From Chitinophaga rhizophila (GTDB taxonomy: Bacteria > Bacteroidota > Bacteroidia > Chitinophagales > Chitinophagaceae): 64,000 bases of DNA. A model generated the notes under the pieces. It did not search any database. It was not told the origin of the DNA and worked only from the letters and a program-made list of their open reading frames with translations. The position numbers were made by a program, and so were the translations under genes. The number at the start of each line of letters is the position of its first letter. Position 1 is the first letter of the stretch. Below are positions 16,240-26,800 of the stretch, in pieces. The DNA is taken from the NCBI RefSeq assembly GCF_019492185.1, contig NZ_JAICCF010000002.1:620001-684000 (forward strand). The letters are read 5' to 3'.

Positions 16240-17196
16240 ATGAATTTACCGTTTATTGAAATCATAGAGTGGACAACGAAAGACCCCAACCTGCTGATGT
16301 GGAAATTTCCGCATCAGGAAGCAGATATAAAAAATGGCGCTAAACTCATTGTCCGTGAATCAGAACTTGCACTGATACTCAGTGAAGGAAAACTGGCTGA
16401 TGTATTCGGTCCAGGCACTCATACGCTTACTACAGAGAACATCCCCCTGCTAACAAAGCTGAAGGGCTGGAAATACGGGTTTCAGGGTCCATTTAAGGTG
16501 GATGTATATTACCTGTCTTCCAGGCAATTTGTGAACCTTAAATGGGGTACACCGGCACCTATTATGCTCACCGATCAGAAGTTCGGCCAGGTACGTGTCA
16601 GGGCATTTGGCAGCTACAATGTACGGATTGCGGATGCTGCTAAGTTCTTCCGCGAATATGCCGGCACATTACCTTATTTGTCAATTGTAGACCTGCAGCA
16701 TAAACTGCGGGACTATATCGCACCACAATTCGGCGAGGCATTGTCTGCCGCCCGGATACAGGTACTGGAAGTTGCCGGCAATCTGCAAACACTCAACCAT
16801 CGGATCAGGCCTCTCATACAGCCGTACTTCGATACCTTCGGCATTGAAGTAACTGAGTTTGTTATTACCAGTGTAACGCTTCCCGATGATGTAGCCAGCC
16901 ACTTCGATAAGGTGACCAGCATGAATATGGTCAGTGACATGGATGCCTACATGAAATTCAACCAGGCTAATGCCCTGGGAACAGAAGGAACCGCCATGAA
17001 CGATGCTGCTCAGCAAGGCGCTGCAATGGCATATATGGTATCAGCTATACAGGCGCAGCATGCACAACCTCCTCCTGCAGAAAAACAGGATGATATCACC
17101 ACAAGGCTTAAACAACTGAAAGCCCTACATGATGAGGGACTGATAGACGCTGAAGAATACAAAGAGAAAAAAGCTGCCATTATATCCAAACTGTAG
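16240..17196 (+). CDS. SPFH/Band-7 protein with C-terminal SHOCT domain
   Basis: 318 residues from the ATG at 16240; the in-frame TTG at 16231 is less likely. There is no signal peptide. An SPFH (stomatin/prohibitin/flotillin) domain spans about 30-240, with ESELALILSEGKLADVFGPG, FGQVRVRAFGSYNVRI and a conserved end GIEVTEFVITSVTLPDDV. A linker rich in Ala/Gln leads to a SHOCT motif at about 285-318 (RLKQLKALHDEGLIDAEEY). The same layout is found in the B. subtilis YdjI type, linked to membrane stress. SPFH proteins assemble rings on the membrane. It leads a compact four-gene operon with two zinc-ribbon proteins. Confidence 0.9.
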   Translation: MNLPFIEIIEWTTKDPNLLMWKFPHQEADIKNGAKLIVRESELALILSEGKLADVFGPGTHTLTTENIPLLTKLKGWKYGFQGPFKVDVYYLSSRQFVNLKWGTPAPIMLTDQKFGQVRVRAFGSYNVRIADAAKFFREYAGTLPYLSIVDLQHKLRDYIAPQFGEALSAARIQVLEVAGNLQTLNHRIRPLIQPYFDTFGIEVTEFVITSVTLPDDVASHFDKVTSMNMVSDMDAYMKFNQANALGTEGTAMNDAAQQGAAMAYMVSAIQAQHAQPPPAEKQDDITTRLKQLKALHDEGLIDAEEYKEKKAAIISKL

Positions 17197-17200
17197 CACT

Positions 17201-17452
17201 ATGATACAGGAAGAAAACAAGAAAATGTCTTTCATTGAAAGAATGAAACAACGGGCTGTTTCACAACAACAATATGGAGGCAAAGCCCAGGATATTACAG
17301 CAGGCACAGACGAATCTGCCTGCCCCAACTGCGGCGCAGGCAGGGCCAAACAGGATGGTTTGACACACTGTGCTTATTGCGGACATACATTCAATATCAC
17401 CACACTTACTGACGGACATTACATCAAAAAGTCAGATAACGCTAACACTTAG
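17201..17452 (+). CDS. Small zinc-ribbon protein
   Basis: An 83-residue cytosolic protein beginning 4 bases after the SPFH stop. The N-terminal 35 residues are basic and helical (SFIERMKQRAVSQQQYGG). The second half forms a zinc ribbon, CPNCGAGR...CAYCGHTF, with four cysteines in two CxxC knuckles. It has no further domain. Zinc-ribbon proteins of this size encoded beside SPFH genes probably act as adaptors in the same complex, which is inferred from the operon. The next gene starts 2 bases downstream. Confidence 0.8.
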   Translation: MIQEENKKMSFIERMKQRAVSQQQYGGKAQDITAGTDESACPNCGAGRAKQDGLTHCAYCGHTFNITTLTDGHYIKKSDNANT

Positions 17453-17454
17453 GC

Positions 17455-18429
17455 ATGGGACTATTTAACTGGGGGAAATCAAAAGAAGAACAACAGCAAC
17501 CTCCTGCATTCAAGAGTGAACTGGATGCATTAGAAAACCGCCTGGATACCTTCCTGGCCAAAATGAATGAACGCATAGACATCTTACTGACCGGATTTCT
17601 GCAGGAAGCGCCTGCTATTATTGCGACTGACGATCGCTTCGGACAAGCCTATAACCGCTTTTCAGCTGCCATGAAGGGACAGGCAGGTAATATGCGGGAG
17701 AAAGTACAGGACGTCAGCGAAAATCAGATAGAACCTGTATATCGGCAATATATTGATACAGTATCTGCTGGCAGTGAAGCCTATCGTACGCTCTATGAAT
17801 GGCGTAACCGCTGTGCAGAAAAAGTGAGCATATGGGAAGAACAATTGCAACTGCGTGTTGACCAGGCTACTGAGCAGGTCGAGTACAAAGACTATGAGCC
17901 TGTGTTCAGTGAGATGATGCATACCTACTATGAACAATGTAAGTCTGTTAACTGTCGCCAATGCGGTGCACCTTTGCATATTCAGCAGGTATACTATTAC
18001 ACCGCCTATGTGACCTGCGGCTCGTGCCAGACACAGAATATCTTCGAGCCAGGCGTTATTGCCCGCGACATTGAACATACTGCCAGGAAACTGGCTGAAC
18101 AACGTAGTAAACATTTCCTTGATCTCAGCGAACAACGGCGTAAAGAAGAAAATGAATACTACCGGCAGATGCATGCTATTCAAACTGGTCTCACCTTAAA
18201 AGAACTGGAAACGCAAAGCGGCCCGGGGTATCAACAATTACTGGTGCTGGAAGAAAAACGGTTACAGGCCGAAAAGGAAGCGCCAGAACTTCTGGATAAG
18301 TATTACAGAAACATCTTTGATGAACTGAATAAACTGCTGCCGGATCTGAAGGAACACCATGAAAAGTTCTTTGTATCTCTGCAGACAAACTACCAGCGCT
18401 ATCAAAGCAAACGAAGCACAAACATTTAA
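17455..18429 (+). CDS. Coiled-coil protein with central zinc ribbon
   Basis: A 324-residue soluble protein. Residues 8-145 are long helices with heptad character (LDALENRLDTFLAKMNERID and similar). A zinc ribbon follows at about 163-192 (NCRQCGAPLH...VTCGSCQTQN, two CxxC pairs). A second coiled coil spans about 205-320 (ARKLAEQRSKHFLDLSEQRR). The build suits an oligomeric scaffold clamped by a metal knuckle. It is translationally coupled to the small zinc-ribbon gene (2-base gap) and followed 22 bases later by the last gene of the operon. No catalytic site is visible and the role is inferred from context. Confidence 0.8.
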   Translation: MGLFNWGKSKEEQQQPPAFKSELDALENRLDTFLAKMNERIDILLTGFLQEAPAIIATDDRFGQAYNRFSAAMKGQAGNMREKVQDVSENQIEPVYRQYIDTVSAGSEAYRTLYEWRNRCAEKVSIWEEQLQLRVDQATEQVEYKDYEPVFSEMMHTYYEQCKSVNCRQCGAPLHIQQVYYYTAYVTCGSCQTQNIFEPGVIARDIEHTARKLAEQRSKHFLDLSEQRRKEENEYYRQMHAIQTGLTLKELETQSGPGYQQLLVLEEKRLQAEKEAPELLDKYYRNIFDELNKLLPDLKEHHEKFFVSLQTNYQRYQSKRSTNI

Positions 18430-18451
18430 TACATTCATAAATAACAGAACC

Positions 18452-19024
18452 ATGAGTCAGAACAACCCACTTTTTGAACCTATCCACGGTATCAGCCTAT
18501 ATGATTATTCCTCTGCTAATGCAAAACTGGCAAACGGCGTTCCTGTTGAAGCAATCTGCAGCGCATTGGGGGTAGAAATACCTGTATGGGAAGATGCAAG
18601 CCAGGGATGGGTACAACGTATGCAGGAAGATGCAGACTTCATCGTGATTTCTGAAATGGGTACTTTCTTCGCACAAGCTGACCAACATCCTAAACTGGGA
18701 CATCTTCAGCCGGCAGCTGGCGGCGGTAATGCACAGAACCTGCAGCTACTGGCTACAGACCGTTACTTCTACGAAGAACTGAACGGCGCACGTAGTGCCG
18801 CTTACGAAGCAGGTCTCGACGGTGCTCAATGGATACAGGACAATTACGGCATCTCACTGGGCGACTTCCAGCAGGTAGCTATGCAGTGGATGGAACAACA
18901 GAAAAACGAAGCTCCGGAAGAAATGCTGCAATATGTAAACCATATGGAAGCAAAAAGACAGGAGTATGCGAGAAAGTTTGCCGATGAAAACGGAGGCAAT
19001 ATTGCTGATGATGTTGACTTTTGA
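18452..19024 (+). CDS. Last gene of the SPFH operon, unknown (DUF6620-like)
   Basis: 190 residues from the ATG at 18452. A frame open from 18359 overlaps the previous gene and adds no family-like sequence. The start PLFEPIHGISLYDYSSANAK and the segment VEIPVWEDASQGWVQRMQED resemble proteins I recall under the DUF6620 label, which I cannot confirm here. The protein is acidic, helical and soluble, with many Gln/Asn/Ala and no cysteines. It reads like a structural partner protein. Its operon position suggests it works with the SPFH and zinc-ribbon proteins. A bidirectional terminator follows. Confidence 0.7.
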   Translation: MSQNNPLFEPIHGISLYDYSSANAKLANGVPVEAICSALGVEIPVWEDASQGWVQRMQEDADFIVISEMGTFFAQADQHPKLGHLQPAAGGGNAQNLQLLATDRYFYEELNGARSAAYEAGLDGAQWIQDNYGISLGDFQQVAMQWMEQQKNEAPEEMLQYVNHMEAKRQEYARKFADENGGNIADDVDF

Positions 19025-19042
19025 TCTGAGCACTGCTGATAT

Positions 19043-19079
19043 GAAAAAAGCCTTCCCGTTTAACACAGGAAGGCTTTTT
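19043..19079. terminator. Bidirectional terminator
   Basis: AAAAAGCCTTCC pairs with GGAAGGCTTTTT across a 10-11-base loop, with A-run and T-run flanks. It closes both the SPFH operon and the convergent glycan utilisation locus. Confidence 0.9.
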
Positions 19080-19110
19080 CATTCATCATCGTTCTCCACT
19101 CAACAACAAC

Positions 19111-20850
19111 TCACTTTTTCTCTATTACCATATTCACAACGCCCATAGGTGGTAGCGAGACCTTAATACCTCCAGCGGTACTCGCACCATATGGATTTAA
19201 AACATTGTAGTTAGCAGGTCCGCCGGATATACCGGAAGGTCCGGCTCCATTTACAAAAACCTTTCTTGAAAATCCGGTTACGCCTTCTCCACCGGTCAGT
19301 ACGTACCAGTAGAATCGCTCTCCGGGGATAAAGTTCTTAAAGTTGACCGTTACATTACGGGTCATGGCTGCACGGTTAACCAGCGTAATACCTACTTCTC
19401 CTGAACTAAATGTAGAAGCGTATGCGTTAACACCCGCATTACTGTCAGCCACTACGGCATCAATAGCCCGGTCTCCCAGGAACTTCTGGAAGAAATACTG
19501 GTAGTAGAATGCCGGCCTGGGCGTCCATTTTGCTTCGCCCGAAGCAGATTCTCCCTGGCTGAATAAACCATGGTCATTACCATTCTCCCAGGCATTCGCA
19601 AGGTCCCAGCGGCTGGCCATACCAAACTTATTCCTGATCATCTCACCCCATACCATCACCGCATGCATACCTGCAACCTGGGATACCATCTGCTGTGAAC
19701 CCACTGCAAAGATGTTCCATTCGGTGAGTGCAATTGGTGCAGGCTTTGCCCTGTTGGCAGTAAAAGAGCCTGTCACGTGGTCATAAATAGCCTTTGTAAC
19801 TGTCGTGGCAGAGGCAAGGATCTCCTGCGGATTGGAATTGGTATTGTAAGGCGTAAAGTAGCTATGCACAATGTAGAAGTCTGCTGTGTTACCTACCTGT
19901 TGCAATACACCATTATTCCATCGTTTGTCTGTCTCTGTCGCCCATATTGGCGGCTCATGTTCCAGCAGCTGCGCACCTATTTGAATAGTCTTACCGATTT
20001 CTGTCGCGGCTTTACGCATAGAATCTGCAAACACTTTGAAATGACGGCCATAGAGATCTCCGCTTACAAACTGCGGCTGACCGTCTTTATTCTGTGTCAC
20101 ATCTATTCTGTACCCTGCCTGCCAGGTACCGTTGCTCTCGTTGCCTACTTCCCAATATTTGGTGCGGCCGTTATCAGCTCTGACCCAGTCTGCGGCAAGG
20201 TGAGCGGCTGCTGCAACAGGGTTGGCTGCTGTGCTATACCGCGCATAACCATAGTTTACAGTGATAATCCCTTCATTTCCGGTTTGCTGCAACATCGTAT
20301 AGTAGTTATTCACTGACAGCGTCCAGTCAGCCGTATTACCACCATACCAGTAACCAGGATCTATCTTGTTACCATCTGCATCGGTCAGCTGTGCAGGTGC
20401 ATCTGATGGAGCAGCGCCGGGCTGCCTGTTCCAGAAATAGATACTGCTGATATTTCCTCCGGGAAATCTGATGAGGCGCGGACGCAGATTGGTAAGGTGA
20501 GTAATCAGCGCCGGCTGGTTCACCATCTGCGTCATGTAAGGATTACTGTTGTTACCAAATAATGCAGGAGAGATCTTCGTCAGGATACGCGATGCATCTA
20601 CTGTTACCTGGTAAGTAGCGGTGGCCGGTGGCGTCGCTGCTGTATACGAAGTAGCTGTATATGTCTTTGATGACCAAGGCGACATAAAAAACCCTATCGT
20701 TGCTGCCAGTGCCGGATCTTCAGGCACTGTTACCGTCGTACCAGAAGTATCTGTACCTTCTTCTCCATATTGTTCTCCATTGCTTTTATTACAAGCTGTG
20801 CACAACAATATTTCTGTACATATAAAACCGAGAACAAATATGCGCTTCAT
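19111..20850 (-). CDS. Lipoprotein glycosidase, GH51-like (clan GH-A)
   Basis: A 579-residue lipoprotein (lipobox LCTAC, Cys20) with a short linker and a (beta/alpha)8 catalytic domain from about 80. RLIRFPGGNIS (124-135) is a hallmark of GH51-type enzymes. KYWEVGNESNG gives the general acid/base E238, and PIALTEWNIF gives the nucleophile E377. A C-terminal beta domain (about 460-579) completes the GH51 plan. GH51 contains alpha-L-arabinofuranosidases and some endoglucanases, and both remain possible. It is the last gene of the locus, after the glycan-binding protein, so it is probably a surface enzyme that starts degradation of the imported glycan. Confidence 0.8.
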   Translation of the reverse strand: MKRIFVLGFICTEILLCTACNKSNGEQYGEEGTDTSGTTVTVPEDPALAATIGFFMSPWSSKTYTATSYTAATPPATATYQVTVDASRILTKISPALFGNNSNPYMTQMVNQPALITHLTNLRPRLIRFPGGNISSIYFWNRQPGAAPSDAPAQLTDADGNKIDPGYWYGGNTADWTLSVNNYYTMLQQTGNEGIITVNYGYARYSTAANPVAAAAHLAADWVRADNGRTKYWEVGNESNGTWQAGYRIDVTQNKDGQPQFVSGDLYGRHFKVFADSMRKAATEIGKTIQIGAQLLEHEPPIWATETDKRWNNGVLQQVGNTADFYIVHSYFTPYNTNSNPQEILASATTVTKAIYDHVTGSFTANRAKPAPIALTEWNIFAVGSQQMVSQVAGMHAVMVWGEMIRNKFGMASRWDLANAWENGNDHGLFSQGESASGEAKWTPRPAFYYQYFFQKFLGDRAIDAVVADSNAGVNAYASTFSSGEVGITLVNRAAMTRNVTVNFKNFIPGERFYWYVLTGGEGVTGFSRKVFVNGAGPSGISGGPANYNVLNPYGASTAGGIKVSLPPMGVVNMVIEKK

Positions 20851-20938
20851 TTTTAACTGTTAATAAGTGTCTTCATATCTATATTGTTCACTTCATCTTC
20901 ATGGCTTTCCACTTTGTGATGCCTACTATTCATGTTCA

Positions 20939-22198
20939 CTATCTGATTTTCACTATTCTGAAGTTATCATAAGCCGCATTGTACACCTCTACCGGCGCAT
21001 CTTCGGTAATGAACCGGTAGCCAAATGCTACGACGCCGCCCGCCTTCAGCACATCTCCCATTACCACAGCACCCGCGCCAGTACCTTCTTTCCCATCGGC
21101 AGCTGTTTTAAACAAGGACAATGGAATAGTTACTGTGCGCCACTCTCCCTTAGTTTCAAACCTGGAGTTTGCTGCGCCTGACCATGGCATGAACCTGTAG
21201 GCATAATTATCTCCCAGACGCAACACATTTATACCTGCTGTCCATGGTTCTTTGGTATTGATCTCAAACTTCAGCGCATAGCTGGCTGCTTCTTCTGTCA
21301 TCACTGCTGCGGTAAACAATGGCACATCATTAAAGTTGCCTGAGCGGTTGCCATTCCACCATCCGCCATCATTCACACCCACACCGCCAAAAATGTTCTG
21401 CAGGTAACTACCCCTGGTACCCGGAAACAGTGTTGCATCTGATGTACGGTTTGCACCCCACCAGGCCCAGTTGAATACAGGCTTTTCTCCTGTTTCTCCT
21501 TCTGCTGTCAGGTTACTGATCACATCACCACTCTGGTGATCATTTAAAGGCCCGTCAGAACGTGCCATTCCATACTTTGCATGGATGACCAGTCTGCCGG
21601 TATCTTCTCCCAGTGCAGGCATAATCAGGCCTACTCTTGTACCTGCATCATCTGCTGCAAAACTGGTCACTTCCCTTCCACCGGGAAATACGATCTTATC
21701 TATCAGCCACAGGCTGGAACCATAGATAATCAATGAATCACCGGCGAGGGCGTTCTCATTGGAAATGGCCGCTATAGATGGCGGTGGGATCTGTATTGTA
21801 AATGTGTAACTCGTCTCTCCGTGTGTGGTAACGATGTGTATGGTGTTTGGCACATCCGGATCGGTGGCTTCTGTCGGTGTCTTGTCAGGAATAGTTACGA
21901 TCAGGTGTGTGCTGGTGTTGTACGTTGGATTGAAATATGCCTCCAACCCGTTAAAGGATACCCGTACAATTCCATCCAGGCGCTGTCCGGTAACAAGTAT
22001 CATTGTACCTGGCAATGCACCGGTGAATGTACTGTCCACCTTTGTGGAATCCAGCAGGCTTACTGCGGTTACCATCGGTGGAGCGCCACTGCCGCTATCA
22101 TCTTTAGAGCAGGCCGAAAAGGCCACAATAACCATAAGAATGAACAGAACTGGCAACCGTTTGATATGGCTGGCAGCCTTTGTAATATAGCAAGTCAT
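20939..22198 (-). CDS. IPT/TIG-type surface glycan-binding lipoprotein
   Basis: 419 residues with a lipoprotein signal (VAFSAC, then SKDDSGSG). Two IPT/TIG-like immunoglobulin modules follow at about 40-215: VTAVSLLDS...GTMILVTGQRLDGIVRVSFN, then AISNENALAGDSLIIYGSSL. A C-terminal domain (about 220-419) rich in Trp and Gly (FNWAWWGAN, NDGGWWNGNRSG) resembles the glycan-binding domain of SGBP-B proteins such as the xyloglucan-binding family. The aromatic clusters would form the sugar platform. It lies 13 bases after the SusD gene, in the usual position for the locus's second surface binder. Confidence 0.8.
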   Translation of the reverse strand: MTCYITKAASHIKRLPVLFILMVIVAFSACSKDDSGSGAPPMVTAVSLLDSTKVDSTFTGALPGTMILVTGQRLDGIVRVSFNGLEAYFNPTYNTSTHLIVTIPDKTPTEATDPDVPNTIHIVTTHGETSYTFTIQIPPPSIAAISNENALAGDSLIIYGSSLWLIDKIVFPGGREVTSFAADDAGTRVGLIMPALGEDTGRLVIHAKYGMARSDGPLNDHQSGDVISNLTAEGETGEKPVFNWAWWGANRTSDATLFPGTRGSYLQNIFGGVGVNDGGWWNGNRSGNFNDVPLFTAAVMTEEAASYALKFEINTKEPWTAGINVLRLGDNYAYRFMPWSGAANSRFETKGEWRTVTIPLSLFKTAADGKEGTGAGAVVMGDVLKAGGVVAFGYRFITEDAPVEVYNAAYDNFRIVKIR

Positions 22199-22210
22199 GA
22201 TCAGTCAGTT

Positions 22211-23857
22211 TTAGTTGAATTGATAAGGTACCGGAGGTTTCCTCAGATTAGGAGCTGCCGTGAGTTCTGCTGCCGGCAGTGGCAACAGGAAATTACTCTG
22301 TGTAACCGGATAGAAGGCCGGCACATCTGAAGTGATGGTCCATGAGGTAGCATTTGTTGCTGCATTCGCAACAATCCTGTAAGATCCGCGATCCTGTGCA
22401 TTCACCAATGCTATCGCCTTTGCAGGATTGTAGTAGTACAACCTTACCAGATCATACCAGGCCTGCCCTTCCATTGCCAGCTCCAGTCTTCTTTCTGTAT
22501 GGATATCATCCCATGTTATCACTGTCTTCTCTGGTACGCCTGCTCTGCGACGTACCCTGTTGAAGTACTGCAATGCCTCGGTATTGGAAGTAGATGCCGC
22601 TGTGCCTAACAGTGCTTCTGCATATACCAGGTATACATCTGCCAGACGCAGCATATAGGTATTGATCTCAGTATGCTGTTGTGTAACCTTACCATCATTG
22701 TCTTCCGGACGGCCAACCACATACTTCTTTACCCATGCTCTTGTATTGTATCGCTCTGCTCCTGAAAAGTTCCAGGGTACCTGTAACTCCTGTATGATCT
22801 TCTTACCGGGGTTATTAGGGTCGTCTACTGACTGATGGATGTAAGAGTAATGATCACCCGGGAACATGAATGTACCTTTGCGACGTTTGTCATCTGCTCT
22901 GTATAGTCTCAGCTGATCGAGCGATGCACCAAGATCACCACCCCAGCCATCTCCGAAACCTGTTATCTCTGATCCGTAAGCCAGGAATGCCTGTACACTG
23001 TTCTGTGTTCCCCAGTCGCCATCATACTTCCATTGCAAAGCAAACAGACTCTCTGAATTATTGTTGTTCTTCGTCATGAACAGATCCTCATAGTTATCCA
23101 TCAGGGCGGCTCCGCTATTCATTATTACATCTTTTGCGTACCAGGCTGCACTATCCAGATCCTGCTGATTACGGGTGCCTGATATGCCTGCACGTGTCAG
23201 GAACATCTTCGCCAGCATACCTTCTGCTGCCCATTTGGTTAAACGACCTCTCTGCATAGGTGCAGACGGCAGATGCTGCGCGGCAAACCGGATATCACGG
23301 ATGATAAACTCCCATACAGATTCTACGGTATTACGTGCAGTAGATGTATCTGTCAGCAATACTTTGTTATCTGCAATGATAGGTACTGCTCCCCAGTTCT
23401 GTACCAGGTAAGAATACGCCAGTCCGCGCATAAAACGTCCTTCTGCTATTCCTGCCAGCTTCACATTCTCAGGTACTGAAGGAGCCGTAAATGCTGTCAG
23501 GTTACTGATGATCAGATTTGACTGCGCTACGACATTGAAGAAGGATGTCCATGAACTATACACTTCCGGCGTTACATCGGTTGTTTGCATGCGGATGTTA
23601 TCCACCTGGTAAGAGCCGGACATCAGTACGCCTGCTCTCCCATCTCCGATTCCGTGAGAGGCCTTATCATTATACGCAAACCATACAATGTTGTATAGTG
23701 GCGCTGTTCCTGCCAATACCTGCTCCGTGGTCTGATAGAAGTTCACATCCACGATAGCATCTTCGGGTGGCCTGTTCAGAAAGTCTTTACTACAGCCTGA
23801 CAATGACATGATACAGGCGAGCGCGAATAGATATATATGATTGTTTGTCTTTTTCAT
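22211..23857 (-). CDS. susD: SusD/RagB-family starch-binding-type lipoprotein
   Basis: About 548 residues from the ATG at 23857, which directly precedes the lipoprotein signal (MKKTNNHIYLFALACIMSLS, then GC). The ATG at 23878 would overlap the susC stop and add 7 residues. The family start GCSKDFLNRPPEDAIVDVNFY, helical TPR-like repeats and the RagB/SusD C-terminus are present, as is the motif ELAMEGQAWYDLVRL (consensus E.R.E...EG.R..DL.R). SusD caps the SusC channel on the cell surface and captures oligosaccharides. It pairs with the susC gene immediately upstream. Confidence 0.94.
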   Translation of the reverse strand: MKKTNNHIYLFALACIMSLSGCSKDFLNRPPEDAIVDVNFYQTTEQVLAGTAPLYNIVWFAYNDKASHGIGDGRAGVLMSGSYQVDNIRMQTTDVTPEVYSSWTSFFNVVAQSNLIISNLTAFTAPSVPENVKLAGIAEGRFMRGLAYSYLVQNWGAVPIIADNKVLLTDTSTARNTVESVWEFIIRDIRFAAQHLPSAPMQRGRLTKWAAEGMLAKMFLTRAGISGTRNQQDLDSAAWYAKDVIMNSGAALMDNYEDLFMTKNNNNSESLFALQWKYDGDWGTQNSVQAFLAYGSEITGFGDGWGGDLGASLDQLRLYRADDKRRKGTFMFPGDHYSYIHQSVDDPNNPGKKIIQELQVPWNFSGAERYNTRAWVKKYVVGRPEDNDGKVTQQHTEINTYMLRLADVYLVYAEALLGTAASTSNTEALQYFNRVRRRAGVPEKTVITWDDIHTERRLELAMEGQAWYDLVRLYYYNPAKAIALVNAQDRGSYRIVANAATNATSWTITSDVPAFYPVTQSNFLLPLPAAELTAAPNLRKPPVPYQFN

Positions 23858-23877
23858 AGTGTCTGTTTTAAAGCTCA

Positions 23878-26800
23878 TTAAAAATCAACCGCTACGCTTG
23901 CACTATACAGGCGGGTTAATGGATAGCGGCCGGCATCTACACCTGTCAGCTGATTGCTCAACTGTACTTCCTTCCCAAGGTATGCGCCCACTTCCGGATC
24001 ATAACCTTTGTACTTAGTGAATGTAGCCAGGTTCTGCACGCCAGCTGTAAGCCTGATATTTTTAACAACAGACTGTTGTCTCAGCAGAGTATGTGGTATG
24101 TTATAACCCAGCTGTATATTCTTGATGCGGATATAAGAACCATCTTCTACATACAGATTGGTAAAACGGTTACCGTTACCATTCACATCTGTACCTACTA
24201 TCCTCGGTACATTGGTACCCGGATTCTGTAAGATGGTTTTTCCTCCGTCATCTCCTATCCTTGCATAATTGAACGACTCCTGCAACAAGTTCCTTCCCAG
24301 GTTGACATTGTTAGGATTTGTGTTTTCAAAACGCAGGTAGTTGAAGATGTCATTACCCTGTGCTCCTGTTACCAGTACACTCAGATCAAAACCTTTCCAT
24401 GAAAATGTATTGGTGAAACCAAAGGTCAGTTTAGGCCAAGGATTACCAATAAATGTCTGGTCGCGGGAGTCTATAATATTGTCTCCGTTCAGGTCTTTGT
24501 ATTTAATATCGCCTACCCATACACCGCCATCTTTAGCCACCGGCAATCTTGAACCATCTGCCTGTGCAGGAATAGCGCTGCTGTTGATCTCATCAACAGA
24601 TTGAAACAGACCATCTGCTACGTAACCATAGAACTGCCAGGGAGCTTGTCCGATTACTGAACGCGCTGTAAAACTGTTCAGGAACCATGCTGACCTCGAC
24701 AGGAACGCTGCTTCAGAATAGAACCGGGTGATCTCTGTTTTGAAAGAAGAAACGTTGAGGTTTGTCTTCCAGGTGAAACCATTCCTGTTGTCAATGTTCA
24801 CTGTATTCAATGTCACACCGAAACCTTTGTTCTTCATTGCGCCAATGTTCACAATCGGTGCGTTAATAGCACCTTCGCCCTGTGTACCCATATAAGCTGG
24901 CAGCGGATTAGGCATCAGGAGGTTGTCGGTATTCTTGATATAGAAATCGCCCTCCAACTGGATACGGTCTTTCAGCACGCTCAGGTTAAAACCGATATTC
25001 TTCGTTTCTGTAGATTCCCATTTGATGCCGGAGTTACCATACTGCCCGGTACGGAAACCTGCACCCCATGGTGTTGTTACTGAGGTCAGCGAAGAGAACT
25101 GTGCACCACCGCTACCATTGTTACCAGTAGTACCATATTCTGCACGGATCTTCAGTTCATTGATAAACGGTATCGCCCTCATGAACTCTTCTCCGGTTAC
25201 CCGCCATGCGGCAGATACGGAAGGGAAAAAGCCCCATCTGTTCTCCGGACCAAAGTTGGAAGACCCATCCGCACGTCCTGCCAGCTGCAGGATATATCTG
25301 TTATCATAGCTATAGTTCACACGACCGAGGTAAGACTCCAAGGCTCCTGAACTTTTATAGCTACCTGTTGTCTGGCCCAGCGCGTCGCCCAGGTTCAGGG
25401 ATGGAATACTGTTGCTGGCAAATCCTACACGTTGTGCAGAAAAGCCTTGTGAGTTCCATGACTGCGCCTCATGGCTGGCCATTACACTGAGATTGTGTTT
25501 GCCAAACTCACGGGTATATTGCAGTAACTCATTGAGATTCCAATAAAAGTTTCTTCCGTTAGATACAGCCAGCGAAGCCTTTTCATTCACGTTGAAACCT
25601 AAGCGGTAAGTAGGAGTAAACTTACTACCATCTGTATACTCAAAGTTGCCATTAAAGCTGGTACGGAAAGTGAGCCCTTTAATAATGGTCACCTCTGCGG
25701 TGGCACTTCCTAATCCGCCGGTACGTTTATAATCATTATTCACCAGGCTGGATATTGCAACCGGATTAAGCGGCGCAAACTTCGCATTGGAGCCATACTC
25801 ATTTTCTGTGGCACCGCCCCAGCTGCCATCTGCATTCTTTACCGGAATGTTAGGAGCCAGATTGATAGCATTTCTGATCACATCTTCACTGGTAGAGGCC
25901 AGTTTTTCCTTTGTCTGGTAGAAGTTCAGCGAAGTGCTCAGTTTCAGCCATTTAAAGGTCTGGTTATCCAGGTTCAGACGGAAAGAATAACGGTTGAAGT
26001 CAGAGCCGATAGCCACGCCCTCCTGATTGAAATACTCTCCTGACATATAGTAGGTAGTATTGCTGGCACCTCCGCTGATATTCACCTGGTGTTTCTGCAA
26101 AGCGGCAGTCCGGAACAAGGCATCCTGCCAGTTGGTACCATCACCTAATACACTTGGATTCTGAAATTCAGGTGTTGGGGTACGGTTTAGCAATACCGCA
26201 ATTTCATTATTCATTTGTGCAAACTGCCGCAGGTTCATGGTGGTAATACCTTCCGGTTTATCCTGCAGAGAATAGAGATAGTTGTAAGACAGTTTCATCT
26301 GTCCGGATTTGCCTCTTTTGGTAGTAACCAGGATTACCCCGTTGGTTGCCCTGGAACCATATACCGCTGTCGCGGAAGGACCCTGTAAGATTTCCAGCGA
26401 TTCGATGTCGGAAGGGTTGATACCCGCCAGCGGATTAACAGAGCTGGTCGCACCATAAGATACGGTTGCCGGTTGTATCTGAACGCCATCAATTACATAA
26501 AGTGGTTCATTGGTTCCACTCAGTGTATTTACCCCCCTTATGTTCACGGAAATACCCCCTCCCGGCTGACCGGAGTTCTGTGTAACATATACACCGGCAG
26601 CACGGCCCTGTATAGCCTGGTCGATGGTGGTGTTAATGGTACGGTTCACATCTGTAGAACTGATTGATACCTGGGCGCTGGTCTGGTCTGTCTTTTTCAT
26701 TTTACCATAACCCACTACCACAACGTCATTCAGTTTCCGGTAATCTTCCTGTAGTACAATTGTTAATGACCCAGTGGAGCCGACCTTTACATCCCGGGCC

